Assembly: GCA_009788105.1 (NCBI GenBank) | Contig: WQSD01000037.1 | Coordinates: 1 to 9,257 of the forward strand | DNA from: Oscillospiraceae bacterium | GTDB taxonomy: Bacteria > Bacillota > Clostridia > Oscillospirales > CAG-272 | Reading direction: 5' to 3' | DNA: 9,257 bases | Shown here: positions 1 through 6,532 of the stretch, one piece after another | Layout: each line of letters begins with the position of its first letter | How positions within the stretch are numbered: the first letter of the stretch is position 1 | Translations under genes and position numbers: made by a program | Notes under the pieces: model-generated | What the model saw: the letters and a program-made list of their open reading frames with translations, nothing else | Databases searched by the model: none | What the model was told of the DNA's origin: nothing

Positions 1-186
1 ACGACGTACAGTAAATGTTTCAGAAATGCCAGTACCGTGCTTTTTGATAACAGTACCCTCGTAAATTTGGGTTCTCTCGCGTGAACCCTCTTTGATTCTG
101 TTGTGCACCTTCACAGTGTCTCCAACAGAAAATTGCGGTACAGTGGTTTTCAGTTGCTCATTAACAAAAGATTTAATTTTATCCAT
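1..186 (-). CDS. rplS: 50S ribosomal protein L19, 5' part (runs off left edge)
   Basis: Translation from the ATG at 186 gives 62 residues before the window edge, beginning MDKIKSFVNEQ and containing FSVGDTVKVH, IKEGSRERTQ, YEGTVI and GISETFTVR. This is the characteristic N-terminal half of bacterial L19, a protein of about 115 residues at the 30S-50S interface. The start is fixed by an AAGGAG ribosome binding site at 194-199, seven bases upstream. The gene lies downstream of the histidine kinase on the same strand but has its own promoter (275-303). In most Clostridia rplS follows rpsP, rimM and trmD. Here the upstream neighbour is a two-component system, so this copy heads its own transcription unit. 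The C-terminal half and the downstream neighbours lie outside the window. Identity is close to certain; only completeness is unknown. Confidence 0.96.
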   Translation of the reverse strand, partial: MDKIKSFVNEQLKTTVPQFSVGDTVKVHNRIKEGSRERTQIYEGTVIKKHGTGISETFTVRR

Positions 187-268
187 TTTCCTTCTCCTTT
201 TGGTTCTTCAAGTGTTCATGTGAGCTACAGAGGACCACTTGGTAGTCAGCTTGTGCAAGACACAGCCA
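187..268 (-). promoter_or_regulatory. rplS 5' leader, possible L19 autoregulatory leader
   Basis: The interval between the predicted transcription start (about 268) and the rplS start codon is about 80 nt. It contains a perfect 6-bp stem, CAAGTG/CACTTG (209-214 with 236-241), just upstream of the ribosome binding site at 194-199. Some Firmicutes carry a structured L19 leader upstream of rplS that is thought to let the protein control its own mRNA. Position and length fit, but I cannot confirm the consensus by eye, and a 6-bp stem with a 21-nt loop is weak evidence alone. A covariance-model search with the Rfam L19 leader family would decide it. Confidence 0.35.
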
Positions 269-274
269 ACAAGC

Positions 275-303
275 ATTATATCACAGCCCAGCCACATTTG
301 CAA
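275..303 (-). promoter_or_regulatory. rplS promoter (sigma-A type, extended -10)
   Basis: On the minus strand a -35 TTGCAA (298-303) and a perfect -10 TATAAT (275-280) are separated by exactly 17 bases. The -10 is preceded by TGA, giving the extended form TGNTATAAT. Transcription would start near 268, about 80 nt before the rplS start codon. A 6-bp inverted repeat, GCTTGT/ACAAGC (249-254 and 269-274), lies directly beside the -10 box; its significance is unknown. Confidence 0.85.
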
Positions 304-352
304 GTCTTTTCGGCAAATAATGCGGAGATAATTGTAAATATTGTGTGAACAC

Positions 353-1804
353 CTACTTCGCGGGCAGTCGCATGGTAAACTCGCACCATTCCCCCTCACG
401 GCTTCGCACAGAAAGAGTGCCTCCGTGTGCTTCCACAATGGTTTTTGCGATAAATAGCCCAAGCCCGGTGCCATCTTTGTTCAAGCCACGACTTTTGTCC
501 GCCTTGTAAAAGCGGTCGAACACGCGGGGCAAATCCTCCGGAGCAATTCCTACGCCGTGGTTGAAAATGGATAAAGCCACTTCGTTGTCCTGTTTTGCGA
601 CCTTAATCCGCAACTCCCCATCTTCACGAGCAAACTTCACCGCGTTTTCCACAAGGTTTTGCAGGACTTGGTGAATTGCGTCCGAGTCGGCTGTCACAAA
701 AATCCGCCCGCCGGGCATTTCAAATGCTACGTCAAGAGCCTTGCTTTCGATTTTTTCTTCAAAAGAAAGAAGAACACGGCTTGCCACGCCACAAATATCG
801 TGTCGCTTCATGTTGAATTTGCGGTCGCCTGACTCAAGGCGCGAAATGTCCATCAAACTGGTGACAAGGCGAGAAAGACGCTTGATTTCCAGGGTCACAA
901 GACCAAGATAGTGGGATTGCTTTTCCGGTGGGATAGCCCCGTTTAAGATGCCGTCGACAAATCCGGCAATAGACGTCATAGGGGTTCGCAGGTCGTGGGA
1001 TACGTTGGCAACAAAGGAGCGGCGCATATCCTCAAGCTCGGAAAGAGATTGTGCCATGTTGTTAAACGCCATAGCAAGTTCGGCAATTTCATCTCGCCCG
1101 CTGACCGCAACACGAGTGTCGAACTTGCCGGTTGCAAAACTTTTTGCCGCACGACTCATGTCTTTTAGCGGGGTACTGAGCTTTTCGCTGATAAGCAGAC
1201 ACGCCACAAGCCCTGTCATCATTACGAAAACGCAAGCGGTGATAATCGTCCGCATCATACTGTCCACCATTACTGACATTGCAGCTAAATCGGCGGCGGC
1301 AACAACAGCGGCAATAACACTGCCGTCCTCACACAGTAAATTTTTTGCGGATATAACGTGGTCGACTTGAAAAAAATCACCAAGAGTGCCTCGGGTGATA
1401 AAATCGTGGTCGTCTAATATGCTTAGCATTATTTGTTCCGATATTGTTTCACCGCTATTTATAAACTCACCTTGATTAGCACCTACGACTAATGGAACAC
1501 CGGTGCTGTCAACAATGAATATTCGCAAATCTTTGAAGTCAGAAATGACCAAAATAATGTCATGCAGGGCGTCGATACTTTGGCTTAGACATGAAAAAGT
1601 GGTGTCGTGCCTGCCAAAGTTAAAGCCCAGTTCTCGCTGAAGTCTGCCTTGTGTGTACCTTGCCGCACTTTCCACTCGGCGCTCAAGGTCCTCTAAATGG
1701 TCAATGCGCACAGCAGCGTTAAGAATAGCCGCCAAAAAGCTGAAACCAACAATAGTTATCACCAAAAAAGCTGTCAAGTATTTAATAAATACACTTTTGA
1801 ACAT
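353..1804 (-). CDS. Membrane sensor histidine kinase (HAMP-HisKA-HATPase)
   Basis: This 483-residue protein is the sensor of a two-component system. In order it shows a membrane helix at about 8-30, an extracytoplasmic sensing region at about 31-184, a second membrane helix at about 185-206, a HAMP linker to about 258, and a dimerisation/phosphoacceptor domain with FVANVSHDLRTPMTS (His270). The ATP-binding domain follows, with an N box (NLVENAVKF, 383-391), a G1 box (NHGVGIAPED), an F box (VFDRFYKADKS) and a G2 box (GTGLGL, 445-450). The first residue of the usual D-x-G-x-G is Asn416, as in many clostridial kinases of this type, so activity need not be lost. The start at 1804 has AGGAGG ten bases upstream. 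The gene follows the response regulator after 54 bases and is presumably in its operon. The sensing region gives no recognisable ligand clue. The overall layout is PhoR/ResE-like, but orthology to either is not claimed. Confidence 0.94.
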   Translation of the reverse strand: MFKSVFIKYLTAFLVITIVGFSFLAAILNAAVRIDHLEDLERRVESAARYTQGRLQRELGFNFGRHDTTFSCLSQSIDALHDIILVISDFKDLRIFIVDSTGVPLVVGANQGEFINSGETISEQIMLSILDDHDFITRGTLGDFFQVDHVISAKNLLCEDGSVIAAVVAAADLAAMSVMVDSMMRTIITACVFVMMTGLVACLLISEKLSTPLKDMSRAAKSFATGKFDTRVAVSGRDEIAELAMAFNNMAQSLSELEDMRRSFVANVSHDLRTPMTSIAGFVDGILNGAIPPEKQSHYLGLVTLEIKRLSRLVTSLMDISRLESGDRKFNMKRHDICGVASRVLLSFEEKIESKALDVAFEMPGGRIFVTADSDAIHQVLQNLVENAVKFAREDGELRIKVAKQDNEVALSIFNHGVGIAPEDLPRVFDRFYKADKSRGLNKDGTGLGLFIAKTIVEAHGGTLSVRSREGEWCEFTMRLPAK

Positions 1805-1858
1805 GAAAATCGAACCTCCTGAAGTCGCAAGCGTTCAAGAGGTTCGCGTTATCATTTT

Positions 1859-2554
1859 TTACCCTTGAATCAGCTCAAATTTATACCCAACACCCCAAAC
1901 GGTTTTAAGCACCCATTTGTCGGACACGCCCTCCAACTTTTCCCGAAGGCGTTTCACGTGTACGTCCACTGTGCGGGAGTCACCAAGGTAGTCAAAGCCC
2001 CACACCTTGTCCAAAAGCTGGTCACGGCTGAATACACGGTTGTAGTTAGAAGCAAGGAAGTAAATCAAGTCAAGCTCTTTAGGGGGAATATCAACACTTT
2101 TTCCGTTAAGTTTTAGCTCGTATTTGTCTTTGCTAATTTCGATATTCTCGAACTTCACCGCATCAGCGTCATTGTGAGTGTCCCGCATGCTATAGCGACG
2201 CAAAACAGCCTTCACACGGGCAGAAAGCTCTTTTGATTCAAAGGGTTTTACAATAAAGTCATCAGCACCAAGCTCAAGCCCAAGAACTTTGTCAAACACT
2301 TCGCCTTTTGCGGTAATCATTATTACCGGCTTGTGGGAAATTTCACGGATTTCACGGCAGACAGCCCATCCGTCCTTGCGAGGCATCATAATATCCAGCA
2401 GAACCAAGTCCGGCTCGTGCATTTTGAATGCGTTTATTGCTTCCATGCCGTCATTAACTGTAATAACTTCATATCCCTCGTTTTCAAGGTGAATCTTTAG
2501 AACTTCACAAATGTTAGAGTCATCATCAACAACCAAAATTTTTGTTAGCATCAT
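1859..2554 (-). CDS. OmpR/PhoB-family response regulator
   Basis: The 231-residue protein has an N-terminal receiver domain with the acidic pocket Asp10-Asp12, phosphoacceptor Asp54 (LVLLDIMMP), Thr81 (MITAK) and Lys103 (VKPF). A C-terminal winged helix follows from about residue 130, with the typical PPKELDLIYFLASN, SRDQLLDKVWG, DSRTVDVHVKRLREKL and TVWGVGYKF stretches. It is the DNA-binding partner of the adjacent histidine kinase. I chose the ATG at 2554 rather than an upstream in-frame ATG at 2605. An AAGGAG lies nine bases before 2554, while 2605 coincides with the predicted transcription start and has no binding site. The next codon (2551) is also ATG and is a less well spaced alternative. 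Targets are unknown. The nearby nitroreductase and the operon itself are candidates, but no repeated operator was recognised. Confidence 0.95.
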   Translation of the reverse strand: MMLTKILVVDDDSNICEVLKIHLENEGYEVITVNDGMEAINAFKMHEPDLVLLDIMMPRKDGWAVCREIREISHKPVIMITAKGEVFDKVLGLELGADDFIVKPFESKELSARVKAVLRRYSMRDTHNDADAVKFENIEISKDKYELKLNGKSVDIPPKELDLIYFLASNYNRVFSRDQLLDKVWGFDYLGDSRTVDVHVKRLREKLEGVSDKWVLKTVWGVGYKFELIQG

Positions 2555-2610
2555 AATTTTTTTCTCCTTGTATATGTATTGACGGTATTTGCTACAAATA
2601 TACAATTCTT

Positions 2611-2639
2611 ATTTTACACCATATTTCATATTTTGTCAA
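2611..2639 (-). promoter_or_regulatory. Promoter of the response regulator-kinase operon
   Basis: On the minus strand a perfect -35 TTGACA (2634-2639) and a -10 TAAAAT (2611-2616) are separated by 17 bases, with TG immediately before the -10. Transcription would start near 2604, giving a leader of about 50 nt before the regulator start codon at 2554. No terminator hairpin is visible between the nitroreductase stop and this promoter. Confidence 0.82.
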
Positions 2640-2691
2640 TGATAAATTATGAACAGAAGTAGAATTTTTTCGATGAGAGATTATCTATCCC

Positions 2692-3384
2692 CTACACCAC
2701 ACTGCCAACATAAATATGCCCCGAGATTTCTTTAACATTTGACAGTTTTTCAAATGCGAAACTCTCGCTTGCCTGTGCAATATGACAAACAGCAATGCCC
2801 ATATCAATCAAACGCATTTTGCCAAGAGCAAAGTTAGTCAGCGCACTGGCTTTCTTCACGTAGCAATGAATTTTGCCTTCTTCGGCAACAAAATACCACG
2901 CCTGTGCGTTCAGTCCGCTTGGGGCAAGGCGAGCGGACTGTAGTCGTTCATCTAACCCTTGGCTGATTTCAGACAGAGCTTTCCGCTTAAAATTTGCGTA
3001 TTCGCGATGAAGTGGCTCGGCGGGCTTGCCGAAAGCAAGGCAAATCACATATGGCAACTCGGTTTTCTCTTCCTTTGGTTTGGACGCTCCCAGCCAGCAT
3101 GAACCCAGCCCATTTGCCGAAAAAAACAAGTCCATCTGTTGCCCGACAAAGCCAATATTCTCTTCCGCGCCGGGGATTTCTTCGCTACCGAACAGCAGAT
3201 AGTGGGGTGCTTTAATGTTAAACAGTCCCTTGGTTTTTTCGACTATAGTGGTGCAATATTTGATGTTGGGGAATAAAGGGATGAGCTTTTCCAGCTCTGC
3301 ACGAACTTTGTCCATTGTAGCTGTGTCAAGAGGTGTCATGTCAAATTTTCGCACGGATTTTCGTTTTTGTATAAATTCTTTCAT
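2692..3384 (-). CDS. Nitroreductase-family flavoprotein (TM1586-like)
   Basis: The 230-residue product starts MKEFIQKRKSVRKFD, the usual FMN-phosphate-binding opening of nitroreductases (Arg8, Ser10, Arg12). It carries a central GFVGQQMDLFFSANGLGSCWLG-like stretch (about 78-99) and a second nitroreductase-like segment, RLAPSGLNAQAWYF (about 152-165). The two half-repeats in one chain and the length fit the putative TM nitroreductase family (TM1586, PF14512 as I recall it) better than the classic dimeric NfsB group. It probably binds FMN and reduces a small substrate with NAD(P)H in the cytoplasm; the natural substrate is unknown. An in-frame ATG at 3423 is rejected as the start because it has no ribosome binding site, whereas AAGGA lies seven bases before 3384. 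The gene has its own promoter and a leader of about 190 nt. Confidence 0.85.
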   Translation of the reverse strand: MKEFIQKRKSVRKFDMTPLDTATMDKVRAELEKLIPLFPNIKYCTTIVEKTKGLFNIKAPHYLLFGSEEIPGAEENIGFVGQQMDLFFSANGLGSCWLGASKPKEEKTELPYVICLAFGKPAEPLHREYANFKRKALSEISQGLDERLQSARLAPSGLNAQAWYFVAEEGKIHCYVKKASALTNFALGKMRLIDMGIAVCHIAQASESFAFEKLSNVKEISGHIYVGSVV

Positions 3385-3459
3385 AGGGGTTTCCTTGTTG
3401 TGTTTGATGAGTGTGTTGAACATCTCGGTGGAAAGTTGCGAATAGCCGCTTGGAGCGAA

Positions 3460-3523
3460 TTATTTTGATTTTTTCAAAAATGTATTTCGTTGCGTAGCAA
3501 CGATTTTTGAAAAGTCAAAATAA
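3460..3523. repeat. 64-bp palindromic hairpin element
   Basis: Two arms of about 21-22 bases (3460-3481 and 3503-3523) are inverted copies with one mismatch and one single-base gap. They enclose a second perfect hairpin, CGTTGC-GTA-GCAACG (3488-3502). Neither strand has a U-run after the right arm, so it does not look like an intrinsic terminator. It lies inside the predicted leader of the nitroreductase gene. It could be a miniature repeat dispersed in the genome, or a leader regulatory structure. Only a genome-wide copy count can separate these. Confidence 0.7.
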
Positions 3524-3537
3524 CGAGATTGAAACAT
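3460..3537 (-). CDS. Possible 25-residue upstream ORF in the nitroreductase leader (doubtful)
   Basis: An ATG at 3537 opens a 25-codon frame ending in TAA at 3460-3462, with AAGGT five bases upstream (3543-3547). It begins MFQSRYFDF and is rich in Lys, Phe and Thr. It spans the whole palindrome, so its codons may simply be those of the repeat. It is in the same frame as the nitroreductase and is separated from it only by this stop and the intervening leader. No family is recognised. It could be a translated leader peptide or chance. Confidence 0.2.
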   Translation of the reverse strand: MFQSRYFDFSKIVATQRNTFLKKSK

Positions 3538-3581
3538 GATTGACCTTGTTCCATCTTTAGAAGGCACTCCATTGATACGCC

Positions 3582-3610
3582 ATTATATCACGGAAAACAT
3601 ATTTCGTCAA
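3582..3610 (-). promoter_or_regulatory. Promoter of the nitroreductase gene
   Basis: On the minus strand a -35 TTGACG (3605-3610) and a perfect -10 TATAAT (3582-3587) are separated by 17 bases, with TGA before the -10 (extended form). The start would be near 3575, about 190 nt before the nitroreductase start codon. The leader between them contains the 64-bp palindrome. Confidence 0.82.
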
Positions 3611-3659
3611 TACGACTCGGATAGCGGTGCGGAAATTTAGGTACTCTGGGTGACACCCC

Positions 3660-3699
3660 ACAACCAACCGCACCCGTAGGGGCGACCATTGGTTGTCCG
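3660..3699. repeat. GTAGGGG palindromic module 1
   Basis: A unit from GTAGGGG (3676) to GTCCG (3699) folds as an 8-bp hairpin: 3680-3687 pairs with 3691-3698 over loop ATT, with two G-U pairs on the plus strand. An 8-bp inverted repeat, ACAACCAA/TTGGTTGT (3660-3667 and 3689-3696), offers an alternative pairing. Units of the type GTAGGGGCGA...CCCG are, from memory, dispersed many times in genomes of Oscillospiraceae-like bacteria. The G-U pairs preserve pairing on one strand only. Confidence 0.6.
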
Positions 3700-3771
3700 T
3701 CAAACGGCACAGCCGAAACCCATGTAGGGGACGACGCCCTCGGCGTCCCGCCTTTGGATATAGCCGTTTGA
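3700..3771. repeat. GTAGGGG palindromic module 2 inside a 9-bp inverted repeat
   Basis: A second unit, GTAGGGGACGACGCC...CCCGCC (3724-3752), forms a 9-bp stem: 3728-3736 pairs with 3741-3749 with one A-G mismatch and loop CCCT. It is flanked by a perfect 9-bp inverted repeat, TCAAACGGC/GCCGTTTGA (3700-3708 and 3763-3771). The 72-base block could be a small mobile or REP-like unit with terminal repeats. It sits upstream of both divergent promoters, so neither is expected to transcribe it. Together with the hairpin at 3460-3523 and the two promoters, it accounts for most of the 512-base gene-free stretch 3385-3896. Confidence 0.6.
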
Positions 3772-3797
3772 GTTTTTCACATTCATCAATAAGTGAA

Positions 3798-3813
3798 CAG
3801 TAAGTGAATACTG
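3798..3813. promoter_or_regulatory. Small dyad upstream of the adhE -35 (possible operator)
   Basis: CAGTA-AGTGAA-TACTG is a perfect 5-bp dyad ending eleven bases before the adhE -35. AAGTGAA occurs twice nearby (3791-3797 and 3802-3808), and AATACTG occurs at 3807-3813 and again inside the promoter spacer (3838-3844). This could be a regulator site, but the sequences are short and A/T-rich. It does not match the Rex consensus TTGTTAAnnnnTTAACAA expected for many adhE genes. Confidence 0.2.
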
Positions 3814-3824
3814 GGCGTTAAATC

Positions 3825-3853
3825 TTGACTTTTTGGAAATACTGTGATATAGT
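3825..3853 (+). promoter_or_regulatory. adhE promoter
   Basis: A -35 TTGACT (3825-3830) and a -10 TATAGT (3848-3853) are separated by 17 bases, with an extended TGA before the -10. Transcription would start near 3860, leaving a short leader of about 37 nt. The ribosome binding site GGAG (3884-3887) lies nine bases before the adhE start. Confidence 0.82.
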
Positions 3854-3896
3854 ATGAGCATAGACTGAGAAAAATATTGAAACGGAGTGAAAAGGT

Positions 3897-6530
3897 ATGA
3901 GTAAAAAATATGAAATTGTTGACAGTATCGAAACCCTTGAGGTAGCCTTTGGGCGGGTGCGAGCGGCACAGGAAAAGTACGCCGCCTATACCCAAGAGCA
4001 AGTGGACGAGATTTTTCGTGCTGCCGCCTCTGCTGCTGACAAGGCTCGCATATCCCTTGCGAAAATGGCGGTGGAAGAAACCGGCATGGGCATTATGGAA
4101 GACAAAGTTATCAAAAATCACTATGCGGCGGAGTTTGTATATAACGCCTATCGAAATACAAAGACTTGCGGGCTTATCGAGGATAACCCCTCGGCAGGAT
4201 TTCGCAAATACGCCGAGCCGGTTGGTGTGGTTGCGGCGATTATTCCGACTACCAACCCCACATCTACTGCTATATTCAAAACCTTGCTTGCTCTGAAAAC
4301 TCGTAACGGCATGATTCTTGCCCCTCACCCTCGTGCGAAAAATTGCACGGTAGCGGCGGCGAAGATTATCCTTGAGGCGGCTGTTGCCGCAGGCGCACCG
4401 GAGGGCATAATCAGCTGGGTGGACATTCCCTCCCTTGACCTGACCAACTACGTCATGCGTGAATCGGACACCATCCTTGCCACAGGAGGCCCCGGCATGG
4501 TGAAGTCGGCATATTCCAGCGGCAAGCCTGCCATTGGGGTGGGCGCGGGGAACGTACCTGCGGTCATTGACGACAGTGCGGACGTGCTGAAAGCAGTCAA
4601 CTCTATCATTCACTCAAAAACCTTTGACAACGGGGTAATCTGCTCTTCCGAGCAGTCGGTTATCGTTCTGCCCAAAGTGTACGAAGCGGTGAAAAAAGAG
4701 TTTGCGAAGCGTGGTTGCTATTTCCTTAAAGGGGAAGAAGTGGACAAAGTTCGTAAGACTATTATCATCAACGGGTCGCTTAACTCGAAAATCGTTGGTC
4801 AATCTGCCTGCAAAATTGCCCAGCTTGCAGATGTTGCCGTTCCACAAAATACGAAAATCCTTATTGGCGAAGTGGAAAGCGTAGAGGTGAGCGAGGAATT
4901 CGCCCACGAAAAACTTTCCCCGGTGCTTGCCATGTACAAGGCGAAAGACTTCAATGATGCTATCGCCAAAGCGGAGCGGCTGATATTCGACGGCGGCATG
5001 GGTCACACCGCCTCCATCCACATTTGCACAGACGGAGCGGAGGAAAAGGCGAAGTTGGACAAGTTTGTGTCCCACATGAAGACCTGCCGTGTGGTGGTGA
5101 ATACCCCCTCATCTCTTGGCGGGATTGGAGATATATATAACTTTATGCTTGCCCCCTCCCTCACCCTTGGTTGCGGTACATGGGGTGGTAATTCGGTAAG
5201 CGAAAACGTTGGCGTGAAACACCTAATTAACATTAAAACTGTTGCGGAGAGGAGAGAGAATATGCTGTGGTTCCGTGCCCCTGAGAAGATTTATATTAAA
5301 AAAGGCTGTCTGCCTGTGGCTCTTGATGAGCTTGGCGGGGTGCTGGGCAAAAAGCGCGCCTTTATCGTTACTGACAATTTCCTTTACGAAAACGGCTATA
5401 CAAAGCAGGTTGTGGACAAACTGAACACCATGGGCATTTCTCACACCACTTTCTTTGATATTGAGCCTGACCCTACCCTTGCCAGTGCGAAAAAGGGCGC
5501 GGAACTGATGAGGTCTTTCCAGCCTGACGTGATTATCGCCCTTGGTGGTGGCTCTGCCATGGACGCGGCGAAGATTATGTGGGTGCTGTACGAGCATCCT
5601 GATGCAGACTTTATGGACATGGCAATGCGATTTATCGACATTCGCAAGCGGATTTACACTTTCCCGAAAATGGGAGAGAAAGCCTACTTTATCGCTGTTC
5701 CCACCACAGCGGGCACAGGGTCGGAGGTCACACCATTCGCGGTTATCACCGACGACACCACAGGTATCAAATACCCGCTGGCGGACTATGAGCTACTGCC
5801 CAACATGGCAATCGTTGACGTGGACTTGATGATGCACGCCCCTCCCGGGTTGACGGCTGCGTCAGGAATTGACGCTGTTACCCACGCATTAGAGGCATAT
5901 GCGTCTATTGTTGCCACCGATTACACCGATTCCCTGGCGGTTGGAGCACTGAAAATTCTGTACGACTATCTGCCGCGGGCATACGAGCTTGGTGCAGCTG
6001 ACCCTGTAGCACGTGAAAAGGTGGCAAACGCCGCCACCATGTCAGGCATGGCGTTCGCTAATGCCTTCCTTGGGGTGTGCCACTCGATGGCACATAAGCT
6101 GGGTAGCTTCCATCACCTGCCCCACGGAGTGGCGAATGCTTTGATGATTAACCAAGTCATTCGCTTTAACGCCACCGATGTTCCCACTCGTATGGGAACA
6201 TTCTCCCAGTACGATTACCCGAAAGCTATCGCCCGCTACGCCGAAATTGCGGACGCTCTCGGTCTTTCCGGCAAAACTGACGAGGCGAAAGTGGAGGCTC
6301 TTGTAACTGCTACGTCGGGACTGATGACCAAACTTGGCATTAAAGGCAGTATCAAGGAATATGGTATCAAAGAAAAAGACTTCCTCGCCAGTCTTGATGA
6401 CATGACCGAGCAAGCCTTTGACGACCAATGCACAGGAGCAAACCCACGAAATCCGCTGTTGTGTGAAATTAAGCAAATGTATCTAAATGCCTACTACGGC
6501 AAGGATTACAGCGACAAGGAGGGCAAATAG
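3897..6530 (+). CDS. adhE: Bifunctional acetaldehyde-CoA/alcohol dehydrogenase
   Basis: This 877-residue enzyme reduces acetyl-CoA to acetaldehyde and then to ethanol in the cytoplasm, regenerating two NAD+ per acetyl-CoA during fermentation. Residues 1 to about 440 form the CoA-acylating aldehyde dehydrogenase domain, with IIPTTNPTSTAIFK, ATGGPGMV (195-202), GVGAGNVPAVID (214-225) and catalytic Cys249 (FDNGVICSSEQS). Residues from about 455 form the iron-dependent alcohol dehydrogenase, with ALGGGSAMDAAK (548-559) for NAD, TTAGTGSEVTPFA, and iron ligands Asp659, His663, His729 and His743. These are spaced exactly as in E. coli AdhE (653, 657, 723, 737). Length and domain order are normal, with no missing catalytic residue. 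The start is supported by GGAG nine bases upstream. Enzymes of this family form long helical spirosomes. The next gene follows after two bases, so the two are almost certainly one operon. Confidence 0.98.
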   Translation: MSKKYEIVDSIETLEVAFGRVRAAQEKYAAYTQEQVDEIFRAAASAADKARISLAKMAVEETGMGIMEDKVIKNHYAAEFVYNAYRNTKTCGLIEDNPSAGFRKYAEPVGVVAAIIPTTNPTSTAIFKTLLALKTRNGMILAPHPRAKNCTVAAAKIILEAAVAAGAPEGIISWVDIPSLDLTNYVMRESDTILATGGPGMVKSAYSSGKPAIGVGAGNVPAVIDDSADVLKAVNSIIHSKTFDNGVICSSEQSVIVLPKVYEAVKKEFAKRGCYFLKGEEVDKVRKTIIINGSLNSKIVGQSACKIAQLADVAVPQNTKILIGEVESVEVSEEFAHEKLSPVLAMYKAKDFNDAIAKAERLIFDGGMGHTASIHICTDGAEEKAKLDKFVSHMKTCRVVVNTPSSLGGIGDIYNFMLAPSLTLGCGTWGGNSVSENVGVKHLINIKTVAERRENMLWFRAPEKIYIKKGCLPVALDELGGVLGKKRAFIVTDNFLYENGYTKQVVDKLNTMGISHTTFFDIEPDPTLASAKKGAELMRSFQPDVIIALGGGSAMDAAKIMWVLYEHPDADFMDMAMRFIDIRKRIYTFPKMGEKAYFIAVPTTAGTGSEVTPFAVITDDTTGIKYPLADYELLPNMAIVDVDLMMHAPPGLTAASGIDAVTHALEAYASIVATDYTDSLAVGALKILYDYLPRAYELGAADPVAREKVANAATMSGMAFANAFLGVCHSMAHKLGSFHHLPHGVANALMINQVIRFNATDVPTRMGTFSQYDYPKAIARYAEIADALGLSGKTDEAKVEALVTATSGLMTKLGIKGSIKEYGIKEKDFLASLDDMTEQAFDDQCTGANPRNPLLCEIKQMYLNAYYGKDYSDKEGK

Positions 6531-6532
6531 CC

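Noticed and set aside
103..348. 81-codon plus-strand frame across the rplS start and leader
   Set aside because: It overlaps rplS and its promoter on the opposite strand, has no family resemblance and has no ribosome binding site.
2555..2605. Longer N-terminus for the response regulator starting at 2605
   Set aside because: The ATG coincides with the predicted transcription start and has no ribosome binding site, and the extra 17 residues are not part of a receiver domain. The ATG at 2554 has AAGGAG nine bases upstream.
3385..3423. Longer nitroreductase start at 3423
   Set aside because: No ribosome binding site precedes it. AAGGA is well placed for 3384, and MKEFIQKRKSVRKF is the normal beginning of the family.
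3460..3771. CRISPR array or insertion sequence
   Set aside because: The repeats are palindromic, differ from each other, and are not regularly spaced. No transposase or cas gene is present.
3780..3860. Rex (NADH-sensing repressor) operator before adhE
   Set aside because: Only a loose GTTAA...TTGAC similarity is present near the -35. It does not match TTGTTAAnnnnTTAACAA.
3786..4613. 275-codon antisense frame opposite the start of adhE, with further antisense frames along the gene (4614-5075, 5223-5597, 6042-6476)
   Set aside because: They lie opposite a fully conserved adhE, match no recognised family, and lack their own credible ribosome binding sites. Codon bias of the sense gene explains the open antisense frames.
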